Of a stretch of DNA of 46,249 bases, positions 32,213 to 38,887 are shown in pieces. How positions within the stretch are numbered: the first letter of the stretch is position 1; each line of letters opens with the position of its first letter. The stretch is from the NCBI GenBank assembly GCA_002439085.1, contig DJSW01000016.1, positions 1 through 46,249 of the forward strand, in the 5' to 3' direction. The notes beneath the pieces are model-generated. The model made no database searches, was not told where the DNA came from, and saw nothing but the letters and a program-made list of their open reading frames with translations. The translations under genes and the position numbers were made by a program. Origin of the DNA: Alphaproteobacteria bacterium UBA6324. Its GTDB lineage: Bacteria > Pseudomonadota > Alphaproteobacteria > CAAGCB01 > CAG-977.

Positions 32213-32497
32213 ATGACAAAATCCGAATTGATCGCACGCATTGCGGAACTTAATCCGCACCTGTATCAAAGCGACGCCGAAAAGATCGTCACGACGATTT
32301 TCGACGAAATCGCCGCGGCGCTGTCCGACGGGCACCGCGTCGAACTGCGCGGATTCGGCGTTTTTTCCGTGCGCGCCAGAAACGCACGGGCGGGGCGCAA
32401 TCCCAGAACGGGCGAAAAGGTCAGCGTCGAAGCCAAAAACGTTCCTTTTTTCAAGGCGGGAAAGAAATTGAAAGACCGTCTGAACGCCGAAGATTGA
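32213..32497 (+). CDS. ihfB: Integration host factor beta subunit
   Basis: A 94-residue DNA-bending protein. It starts MTKSELIARIAELNPHL, has the VELRGFGVFSVR beta arm base, the intercalating-loop motif RNPRTGEKV, and ends PFFKAGKKLKDRLN, all in the IhfB rather than IhfA or HU form. It pairs with IhfA to make 160-degree bends. It is followed 22 bp later by lapA, the same order as in many proteobacteria. Confidence 0.93.
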   Translation: MTKSELIARIAELNPHLYQSDAEKIVTTIFDEIAAALSDGHRVELRGFGVFSVRARNARAGRNPRTGEKVSVEAKNVPFFKAGKKLKDRLNAED

Positions 32498-32519
32498 CAA
32501 CTGCATAAGGACGAAAAAT

Positions 32520-32801
32520 TTGAAAATCATTCAATTTGTTTTCAGTTGCGTCGTATTGTTTTTCACGGTGTCTTTCGCCGTTTCCAACCACCAAAGTTTC
32601 GCTTTGACCCTGTGGCCGTTTCCGTTTGAAATCACGCTGCCGGTCAGTTTCGTCGTGTTGTCGTTCGCGCTGCTGTTTTTCATTTTCGGCGGCGTTTACG
32701 GCTGGATATTGACAATTCCCGTGCGCAACGACCGCTACCGGCAGGGAAAAAAGATCAAGGAATTGACCAAAAAAGTCGCCGAGTTGGAGGAAACGCGCTG
32801 A
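32520..32801 (+). CDS. lapA: LapA-domain (DUF1049) inner-membrane protein
   Basis: A 93-residue protein with two membrane helices (about 2-22 and 42-63) and a short C-terminal coiled coil (KKIKELTKKVAELEE) in the cytosol, as in LapA of the LapAB pair that controls LPS synthesis through LpxC turnover. The start codon is TTG at 32520, supported by AAGGA eight bases upstream; no ATG lies near. The lapB partner is not in the window. It is probably co-transcribed with ihfB. Confidence 0.82.
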   Translation: MKIIQFVFSCVVLFFTVSFAVSNHQSFALTLWPFPFEITLPVSFVVLSFALLFFIFGGVYGWILTIPVRNDRYRQGKKIKELTKKVAELEETR

Positions 32802-32808
32802 AAAACGC

Positions 32809-32838
32809 GCGCAAACGCGTCGGGATGCGCTTTTTTGG
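32809..32838 (+). terminator. Weak terminator after lapA
   Basis: An imperfect GC-rich hairpin (GCGC ... GCGC) is followed by TTTTTT just after the lapA stop. The pairing is short, so confidence is limited. Confidence 0.4.
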
Positions 32839-32904
32839 TCGCAATCCCGATCGCTTTCTGTTAAAACGTTGCCCGTAAATGATCGTAACGATAAAGGTGT
32901 CAGT

Positions 32905-33792
32905 ATGAATTGGTTGACAAGCTATGTTCGTCCGAAACTGCAAAGTTTGGTCGGTGTCAAGGAAATTCCCGACAATCTGTGGGAAAAATGTCCGGCTTGC
33001 GGCGCGATGATCTATCACCGCGAATTGGAACAGAATTACAACATCTGCCCGCAATGCAACCACCATATGCGGCTGGATCCCGCCAAACGTCTGGAAATGA
33101 TGTTCGACGACGGCAAATACAATCCGATCGAATTGCCCGAGGTCAAAGAGGATCCGCTGAGCTTTTCGGATTTGAAAGATTACGCCGACCGTTTAAAGGA
33201 CGCCCGTAAGAAAACAAAGCAGGACGACGCCATTATTGTTGCGACCGGAACGATGGGCGGCATGAACGTCGTCGTCGCCGTGTTCAACTTCGCCTTTATG
33301 GGCGGGTCGATGGGAACGGCCGTGGGCGAAAGCATCGTCGCCGCCGTCGATTTGGCGATTTTGCAGGACGCGGCGTTGATTTTGATCCCCGCGTCGGGCG
33401 GCGCGCGTATGCAGGAAGGCATCCTGTCGTTGATGCAAATGGCCAGAACGACCATGGCCGTCCGCAAATTAAAGGAAAAGGGGCTGCCGTATTTCGTCGT
33501 CCTGACCGATCCGACGATGGGCGGCGTGACGGCGTCGTTCGCCATGCTGGGCGACATCGCGATCGCCGAACCCGACGCTTTGATCGGATTCGCGGGCGCG
33601 CGCGTGATTGAACAGACGATTCGCGCCAGTTTGCCCGAGGGTTTCCAAAAGGCCGAATACCTGAAAGAGCACGGCATGGTGGACATGGTTGTTGACCGCC
33701 GCCGGATTCGCGAAACGCTGATTCGGTTGATTGATATGTTGCGCCACCCGCATCCGGCCGTTGAACCCGTTCCTTTGTTGCGTAAAAAATAA
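32905..33792 (+). CDS. accD: Acetyl-CoA carboxylase carboxyltransferase subunit beta
   Basis: A 295-residue subunit that, with AccA, moves the carboxyl group from carboxybiotin to acetyl-CoA in the first step of fatty acid synthesis. The N-terminal zinc ribbon is Cys29-x2-Cys32 ... Cys48-x2-Cys51 (WEKCPACGAMIYHRE ... CPQC). The crotonase-like core has GGSMGTAVGE, the oxyanion segment IPASGGARMQEG and DPTMGGVTASFAMLGD. ATG at 32905 is preferred over an upstream in-frame start at 32869, because family members begin M-N-W-L-T. AAAGG precedes it. Confidence 0.96.
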   Translation: MNWLTSYVRPKLQSLVGVKEIPDNLWEKCPACGAMIYHRELEQNYNICPQCNHHMRLDPAKRLEMMFDDGKYNPIELPEVKEDPLSFSDLKDYADRLKDARKKTKQDDAIIVATGTMGGMNVVVAVFNFAFMGGSMGTAVGESIVAAVDLAILQDAALILIPASGGARMQEGILSLMQMARTTMAVRKLKEKGLPYFVVLTDPTMGGVTASFAMLGDIAIAEPDALIGFAGARVIEQTIRASLPEGFQKAEYLKEHGMVDMVVDRRRIRETLIRLIDMLRHPHPAVEPVPLLRKK

Positions 33793-33835
33793 AAAAAGCC
33801 GCCGCTTTTCCGTTTTTTGAAGTGAAAGTTTAAAT

Positions 33836-35032
33836 ATGACTCAGACGAAACCGCTTGCCGGCGTTAAAATATTGGATATGACGCGCGTCCTGTCCGGCCC
33901 CTATTGCACGCAGACCCTGTTTGATCTGGGGGCGGAGGTCGTGAAGATCGAAAATCCGCAGCACGGGGACGATTCCCGATTGTTCGAACCGTTCAAATCG
34001 GGTAAGAGCTTGTATTTTGAATCGATCAACGGCGGCAAGAAAAGCCTGACGCTGAATTTGAAAAATCCGGCGGCCGTCGAAGTGTTGAAACGGCTGATCG
34101 CGCGGGCGGACGTGCTGGTTGAAAATTTTCGCCCCGGAATTATGGCGAAGTTCGGGCTGGATTACGAAAACGCGAAAAAAATCAATCCGAAACTGATTTA
34201 CGCGTCCATTTCCGGATTCGGCCAGACGGGACCCGACGCGTTGAAACCGTCGTATGACATTCTGGCGCAGGCGCGCGGCGGGTTGATGAGCCTGACGGGC
34301 GAACCCGACGGCAACCCGATGATGACGGGCATATCGCTCAGCGACGTGATCGCCGGCGTTTTCGCCGCGACCGCCATCACGACCGCGCTTTACCACCGCG
34401 AAAAAACGGGCGAAAGCGAACACATCGACATTTCCATGCTGGATTGTCAGGTCGCCATGCTGGAAAGCGCGATGATGCGGTATCAGGCGACGAAAATTCC
34501 GCCGAAACGCGTCGGATGCCGCCACGCGACCGAAGCGCCGTTCCAAATGTTCCAAGCGTCCGACCGCCCGTTCGTTCTGGCCGCCATTGCGGGCGAAGCG
34601 ATGTTTCAACGGCTGTGCCAAGCGATCGGCCACGCGGAGATCGGCACCGACCCGCGCTTTTCGACGACGGCGGCGCGTCACGACCATGTTGACGAGCTGG
34701 GGGCGGCGTTGCAACGCGTGTTTAACGGCAAAACGGCCGCCGAATGGGTGAAATTGTTGGAGGAAAACGCCATTCCCGTTTCCCTGATCCACGATTTGCA
34801 AGAGGTCGAGGCCGACCCGCAGGTGCAGGCGCGCCAAATGCTGATCAAATCGGAAACGCCCGAATTGGCGGACGTGAAAATGATCGCCTGCCCGATCAAG
34901 ATGACATCTCTGCCCGCGGCCGGATCGCGCCCCGCCGCCCCCGAATTGGGACAGGACACGACGGCCGTTCTGCGGGATCTGGGATTTTCCGGCGAAGAAA
35001 TCGAAAATATGAAACGATCCGGCGCGGTTTGA
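33836..35032 (+). CDS. CaiB/BaiF-type (class III) CoA-transferase
   Basis: A 398-residue enzyme. It begins LAGVKILDMTRVLSGPYCTQTLFDLGAEVVKIE, the CoA-binding Rossmann start of the class. The catalytic Asp is in KPSYDILAQARGGLM, and GEPDGNPMMTG and the HIDISMLDCQV segment follow. Members move CoA between carboxylic acids (formyl, succinyl, carnitine and others); the acids used here cannot be told. It lies 43 bp after accD and may share its transcript. The gene is followed by a stem-loop holding a 12-G run. Confidence 0.9.
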   Translation: MTQTKPLAGVKILDMTRVLSGPYCTQTLFDLGAEVVKIENPQHGDDSRLFEPFKSGKSLYFESINGGKKSLTLNLKNPAAVEVLKRLIARADVLVENFRPGIMAKFGLDYENAKKINPKLIYASISGFGQTGPDALKPSYDILAQARGGLMSLTGEPDGNPMMTGISLSDVIAGVFAATAITTALYHREKTGESEHIDISMLDCQVAMLESAMMRYQATKIPPKRVGCRHATEAPFQMFQASDRPFVLAAIAGEAMFQRLCQAIGHAEIGTDPRFSTTAARHDHVDELGAALQRVFNGKTAAEWVKLLEENAIPVSLIHDLQEVEADPQVQARQMLIKSETPELADVKMIACPIKMTSLPAAGSRPAAPELGQDTTAVLRDLGFSGEEIENMKRSGAV

Positions 35033-35043
35033 AATTTAAAAGT

Positions 35044-35085
35044 CGTAAAGTTTCTCCTTAATTGGGGGGGGGGGGAACTTTTACG
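35044..35085. repeat. Stem-loop with a 12-G homopolymer in its loop
   Basis: CGTAAAGTT at 35044-35052 pairs with AACTTTTACG at 35076-35085 (one bulged T). The loop ends in an uninterrupted run of 12 G at 35064-35075. It lies between the convergent CoA-transferase and fhaC genes, so it might be a terminator. The long G run is unusual and could vary in length. Confidence 0.6.
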
Positions 35086-35127
35086 CGTGTGGCTTCTGTT
35101 TGTGGTGTGAAAGTTTTAGAAAATATT

Positions 35128-36834
35128 TCAAAACCGGAAATCCGCCGATGCGGACAGGTACCACGCTTTGTTTTCCGTCAGGGGCGCGGGGCGGTGCAGC
35201 GGTTTGGCGTATGTCGCGGACAGGGCGATGTATTTGGTGGACAGCGCGGCTTTCACCCCTGCGCCGGACAGCGTCGCGTCGGGGCAATCGCACGTGTTGG
35301 ATTTGACCGTCCCCCAATCGAAAAAGGCGCTCAGCGACAAAAATCCGTATTTCCAATTCAAATCGTTGCGCAAAGTGACGCCGCTGTCACCTTGCATTCC
35401 TTCGTTTTTGAACCCGCGCACGGAATATTCTCCGCCCGCGAACATGGATTCCGAGGCAAACAGCTTGTCCTTTGAATACTGCCCGTCAACCGTTGATGTA
35501 AAGCTAAACCTGTAGGCGAAACTTTGGCTGGCATAGGCGTATAATTTGGCCGCGCGGTATTGCGCCCGCTGTTCAAATCCGCTGTTTTTGTCGTTCAAGG
35601 CGCCGAACCATCGCACGCCTTGCACATATGACGGGTTCAGGTACAGCACGCCGCCGTTCCGGAAAAAAGTTCCCGATAAACCGATTGCGACAGTCGTCAG
35701 TTTGCGGCTGGACGCGTCGTTTCTGGTTTTAAAATCAAGCACTTCGGTATAGTTTTTTGCGCTTTTGCCGGTGACGGACGCTTGAGCGGAAAGCTTGTAC
35801 CGTTGGCCGCGCGACATCAACCGTTCCAATGCGAACGTGTTTGTCCTGCTGTTGCCGAACGAATAAAAGGGGATGCCGTTCGACAAAGTCATGGCGGTTC
35901 TGTAATCGCTGTACGAAAAGTTGTTGGTCAGCGTCCAATATCCGACCGGAACGGAATATCCCGCGGTGAAATAGTTCGCGTCGCGGCGTTTGGAATTTTT
36001 GGACGGGGCTTTGGTATAGCCGAGGTTTAAAGCGTCGTTCAGGCCGAACGCGTCGTCGCGCGCGAATTTGACGCCGACGCGGTGGTCGCCGGTCGATTCC
36101 GCGCCCGCGTTGTCGGCCGTCGCGGTCAGAGTGTTGCGATCGTCCGGCGTGTTGGTGATGACGATCGCGCTGTAATCCGTGCGGTTCGACGGAACGATTT
36201 CCATCGAGGCATGGTTGGACGGCAAGCGGTTGATTTGCTCCAACCCTTGTTCGATGTCGCGCAAGTTCAGGACTTTGCCCGTCAGAAACGGAAAAGCCGT
36301 CGCCCGCCGCGTGCCGGACAGGCCGTCGATCCGGTCGATTTTGCCTTCGACGATTTTGATTTGCAGGACGCCGTCTTTCAACCGCGATTGCGGAACGACC
36401 AGAAAAGCTTTGGACGTGACAAAGCCCGCCGTCAAATACAGATCGGAAACCGCCCGCAACAATTCGTCGATTTTTGGCAGGGACAAACACGCGTTCAAAT
36501 ACGGTTTCGCGGTGTTGCATAAATCTTCGGTTGTGATTTTTGAATTACCGGAAAAGGAGATGTCTTTAATAAAAACACAATCGGAGGATGATTTTACGGG
36601 GGCTTTCGGAACCGTGCCGACGGTTGATTTTGGCGGCGGCTGCAAAGCCCGCTGTAAATCCTGTTGGCGGAATTGTTCGTTCAACAACCGCTGCTGTTCC
36701 GATTGAATCCGCTCTTGCCGTCCGGTCGTTTGAGCATGGGCGGGGATAGCCGGTAGCATCAGGCACAAACACGCCCCCGCGCCGAAACGGGCGGAAAGTT
36801 TAAGGAGGCTGTCCGATTTTTGCACACCAAACAT
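35128..36834 (-). CDS. fhaC: Two-partner secretion outer-membrane transporter (FhaC/CdiB/ShlB family)
   Basis: A 568-residue Omp85-superfamily transporter that exports the large CdiA/FhaB-type protein encoded upstream. It has a signal peptide (about residues 1-34, ending AHA), a Gln-rich plug helix (QQRLLNEQFRQQDLQRALQPP), two POTRA domains (FIKDISFSGNSKITTEDL and the DGVLQIKIVEGKIDRI segment), and a beta barrel that includes the conserved GGEYSVRGFKNEGMQGD (family VRGF motif). It ends in Phe, as barrel proteins do. The ATG at 36834 has no clear ribosome-binding site. The exporter lies some 2 kb downstream of its substrate gene, with module genes between. Confidence 0.93.
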   Translation of the reverse strand: MFGVQKSDSLLKLSARFGAGACLCLMLPAIPAHAQTTGRQERIQSEQQRLLNEQFRQQDLQRALQPPPKSTVGTVPKAPVKSSSDCVFIKDISFSGNSKITTEDLCNTAKPYLNACLSLPKIDELLRAVSDLYLTAGFVTSKAFLVVPQSRLKDGVLQIKIVEGKIDRIDGLSGTRRATAFPFLTGKVLNLRDIEQGLEQINRLPSNHASMEIVPSNRTDYSAIVITNTPDDRNTLTATADNAGAESTGDHRVGVKFARDDAFGLNDALNLGYTKAPSKNSKRRDANYFTAGYSVPVGYWTLTNNFSYSDYRTAMTLSNGIPFYSFGNSRTNTFALERLMSRGQRYKLSAQASVTGKSAKNYTEVLDFKTRNDASSRKLTTVAIGLSGTFFRNGGVLYLNPSYVQGVRWFGALNDKNSGFEQRAQYRAAKLYAYASQSFAYRFSFTSTVDGQYSKDKLFASESMFAGGEYSVRGFKNEGMQGDSGVTLRNDLNWKYGFLSLSAFFDWGTVKSNTCDCPDATLSGAGVKAALSTKYIALSATYAKPLHRPAPLTENKAWYLSASADFRF

Positions 36835-36850
36835 TTGTGAAGCTCAACTT

Positions 36851-36880
36851 ATTTATGTATATTTTTTATACAAAATACAC
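36851..36880 (-). promoter_or_regulatory. AT-rich motif upstream of fhaC shared with cdiA
   Basis: On the minus strand TGTATTTTGTATAAAA followed by TACATAAAT lies 16-46 bp before the fhaC ATG. A similar block (TGTATTTTTTGATAG, TTTACATAAA) lies before the cdiA gene. This suggests a common promoter or operator. Confidence 0.4.
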
Positions 36881-37090
36881 TTTTGGCTGTAAAGCTGTTT
36901 TTGGTAAAATTATCGTGTTTGTGTGTTTTTATGTGATACCACCAACCGTAGATTGTTATGTGTGCGTCAGATATTCGCTTAACAGATTGTTTCGTACTTC
37001 ATCTGTCGCGTAAAAGTTTGCATTTACGGTGCCGCGATGGCTAGGCACTATCTTAGATAGGCTTTGTATCTATATTGTTTCTATTTCAAG
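36881..37090. other. Intergenic stretch without recognisable genes
   Basis: AT-rich sequence between the fhaC promoter region and the repeated cdiA fragments. I see no convincing reading frame, RNA gene or inverted repeat in it. Confidence 0.4.
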
Positions 37091-37122
37091 TTTTCCGGCG
37101 CGTTTGCGATTTCGTCGGCGAT
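37091..37122 (-). repeat. 32-bp fragment copied from inside cdiA
   Basis: This stretch matches 40081-40112 with one mismatch; there it encodes IADEIANAPEN. Here the same frame is followed almost at once by a stop (TAG). Its order relative to the 200-bp repeat is reversed compared with cdiA, so it comes from a separate rearrangement. Confidence 0.75.
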
Positions 37123-37156
37123 ATATATTTGATGTTGCTCGTTTCCGATGTGACAA

Positions 37157-37356
37157 GTTTGCCGTTTTGGTCGGATCGGTCAAGGATGTCAACCGATTGG
37201 ACGTATTCAAATCTGATCCGATTGCATTCGCGCGATAAATATTGTCGTAATCACTCTTTTTAATTGTGTCTGTTCCAAAAGATTGACCGGTCAGAAAATT
37301 ATACACCCCTGTGCGGTCTGCTCCAAAATCGCCAATATAAGATGCGTAGTCATCCG
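37157..37356 (-). pseudogene. Orphan pre-toxin segment of cdiA (remnant of a displaced C-terminal module)
   Basis: These 200 bp match 39399-39598 inside cdiA with two mismatches by eye (one gives Ser for Gly). They encode the same DDYASYIGDFGADRTG, YNFLTGQSFGTDTIKK and NRLTSLTDPTKTAN stretches. After the match the frame continues for about 28 unrelated codons (LSHRKRATSNIY...) and stops. The usual orphan arrangement, a cdiA-CT module kept downstream of the main gene, is recognisable, but the toxin part is lost. No start codon with a ribosome-binding site is present. Confidence 0.8.
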
Positions 37357-37359
37357 ATG

Positions 37360-38025
37360 TTAAATTTTAATAGTTGTTTTGCGTGTTGGTTGAAAATTAT
37401 AGTTGTTTTTTTTAATCGTGAAGTTCAACGGTGATTCGCATCTCTTCCCAGCCGACCGCATTGTGCGGATAAACGGTGCTGTAATATGTGACTGTTTTAC
37501 TGGGGGGGGGCAAAAAAAATAGTACACGGAATGAAGCCATGTTTTAAAATTTTTTGACGCAGATTCTTTGTCAATTTCTACTAAATAGCGAGTTTTTATC
37601 AGCGCATAACGAAGGCTGTTGAAAAACTCGGGATCACCGGGGGTGATGATTTTTATTTCATAATCGTCCGGCGTGATTTCATACGGTATAAATGACGGAT
37701 TCCTTTTTCTCCAATCTTTGTGTTTTGCGTTTAAATGTTTGTTGAAATTTTCTTTTTGTTCGGCAATATTTTCTTGTATTCCATCTTTTAGGAGTTTTGA
37801 TATAAATTTGTTTTTATAATAATTTATACTAAAGCCGCCATCCACCCATGCTTTTTTTTTAATCGGATTATAGCACAGCTTTCCCCAATAATACGATTTG
37901 TCCCAATCACCTCGGGTTGCGTGATACAAATAGGCAGATTGCAAACAGTCGGATTTTTGATAAAAAAATCTAAAAATAGTTGTTGTTGAAGTTAAAATAA
38001 TCAAAAGAAGGAACAACTTTTTCAT
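37360..38025 (-). CDS. Membrane-anchored protein of the toxin-module region, frame broken at a C9 tract
   Basis: An AT-rich gene starting ATG at 38025, overlapping the previous stop by 4 bp (ATGA), with an N-terminal hydrophobic helix (KKLFLLLIILTSTTTIF) that is either a signal or an anchor. The middle part is rich in Tyr, Lys and Trp. At 37502-37510 nine C on the coding strand give C-P-P-P-V-K-Q-S-H. With one more C the frame would read P-P-S-K-T-V-T-Y-Y-S-T-V-Y-P-H-N and on to V-E-L-H-D, then stop at 37412. That looks like the genuine C-terminus. I recognise no family. Its place suggests an immunity or accessory gene of a displaced module. Confidence 0.5.
   Translation of the reverse strand: MKKLFLLLIILTSTTTIFRFFYQKSDCLQSAYLYHATRGDWDKSYYWGKLCYNPIKKKAWVDGGFSINYYKNKFISKLLKDGIQENIAEQKENFNKHLNAKHKDWRKRNPSFIPYEITPDDYEIKIITPGDPEFFNSLRYALIKTRYLVEIDKESASKNFKTWLHSVYYFFCPPPVKQSHITAPFIRTMRSAGKRCESPLNFTIKKNNYNFQPTRKTTIKI
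37502..37510 (-). repeat. C9 (plus-strand G9) homopolymer inside a coding region
   Basis: A mononucleotide run within the gene at 37360-38025. A length of 7 or 10 restores a frame with a coherent protein end; the present 9 does not. This may be a phase-variation tract or an assembly length error. Confidence 0.7.
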
Positions 38026-38315
38026 TTTTTGTTTCCGTTCATCATTTTCAACAGATTGTTCATCCATACTTTTTCAGATTGCCGCGCATCATATTCGGCG
38101 GGCTGAAAAAAGCTGTTGAACTTTTGAGAATCAGATGAAATATCTGTATCAAAGATATATTGTATGAACGTTTGACCTATACCCTTTATGCCGTTTATAT
38201 ACTGATATTCCGACCGTGTTGACTCGGGTGAATTGGCGTACGCGTGTCCCATAACTTTGTGTCCGAACGTCGCCATTATTTGTTCAAACGATGATGTATA
38301 ACGTTTTGAGGTCAT
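38022..38315 (-). CDS. 97-residue AT-rich protein of the toxin-module region
   Basis: A soluble protein starting MTSKRYTSSFEQIMATFGHKVMGHAYAN and ending KVWMNNLLKMMNGNKK. It has no signal peptide or membrane helix. Two His near residues 19-24 (GHKVMGH) are the only motif-like feature; the E-Y-D-A-R-Q-x-E segment near the end recalls C-terminal parts of some large effector proteins, without proof. It may be the tail of a lost toxin module or an immunity gene. Its ATGA overlap links it to the next gene. No good ribosome-binding site precedes the ATG. Confidence 0.45.
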   Translation of the reverse strand: MTSKRYTSSFEQIMATFGHKVMGHAYANSPESTRSEYQYINGIKGIGQTFIQYIFDTDISSDSQKFNSFFQPAEYDARQSEKVWMNNLLKMMNGNKK

Positions 38316-38374
38316 AGTTTCTTTTTTTAATCCATTTTCCCGTATCCTAATTCCTTTCTATTAATTATTTCCTT

Positions 38375-38887
38375 TCAACAATTCAATATTTTTTTTTCAT
38401 TACACAGGAAGTTTTCTGCTAAAAGCAGAAGCCTGTTTTCATTTTCTTCTTTTGTGTGTTTTTCTGGATCATAACATTCTGTGTTAGGCATGTAATATAT
38501 AAAATTCTCCATATCTTCTGGATATCCCATATCTTCATATAAAATAGCGATTTCTTCAAGAAGAGTGTTCCTTTTTTTACTTAAAATGTTTTTTAATATA
38601 AAAAATCTAATCAAACGCATCGAATGTTGAAGTCCATTTTTGTTTATTTTTTTTTCATTATGCATCTCTCTTTCCAACAAGAAAAATGCTTCGTCGTCAC
38701 TATTTGAATTAAAAATATCATACATATAATCTGGCGAATTAATTTTAATTGTCTGAAATATGTATTGTTTTATAATATCTGATGAAAATATTTTTTCTTT
38801 TACGGCATAAAATATATCAACAATAGAAATGTTGCTATTATTCAATAGAATTTCATTATTGTATATTTTACTTCGGAGGTCTTGCAT
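38375..38887 (-). CDS. cdiI: Probable immunity protein of the CdiA toxin (DUF2247-like)
   Basis: A 170-residue soluble, very AT-rich gene whose ATG lies 20 bp inside the 3' end of cdiA, the usual position of a CDI immunity gene. The segment LLEEIAILYEDMGYPEDMENFIYYMPN resembles DUF2247 proteins, which occur beside polymorphic toxins, as far as I can recall. The family match is moderate; the immunity role follows from position, overlap and matching base composition. It should bind and block the C-terminal toxin in the cytosol. GGAAA precedes the start. Confidence 0.65.
   Translation of the reverse strand: MQDLRSKIYNNEILLNNSNISIVDIFYAVKEKIFSSDIIKQYIFQTIKINSPDYMYDIFNSNSDDEAFFLLEREMHNEKKINKNGLQHSMRLIRFFILKNILSKKRNTLLEEIAILYEDMGYPEDMENFIYYMPNTECYDPEKHTKEENENRLLLLAENFLCNEKKILNC

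Noticed and set aside
38022..38315. GHKVMGH in the 97-residue protein as a metalloprotease motif
   Set aside because: It lacks the HExxH glutamate and has no further metal ligand pattern.
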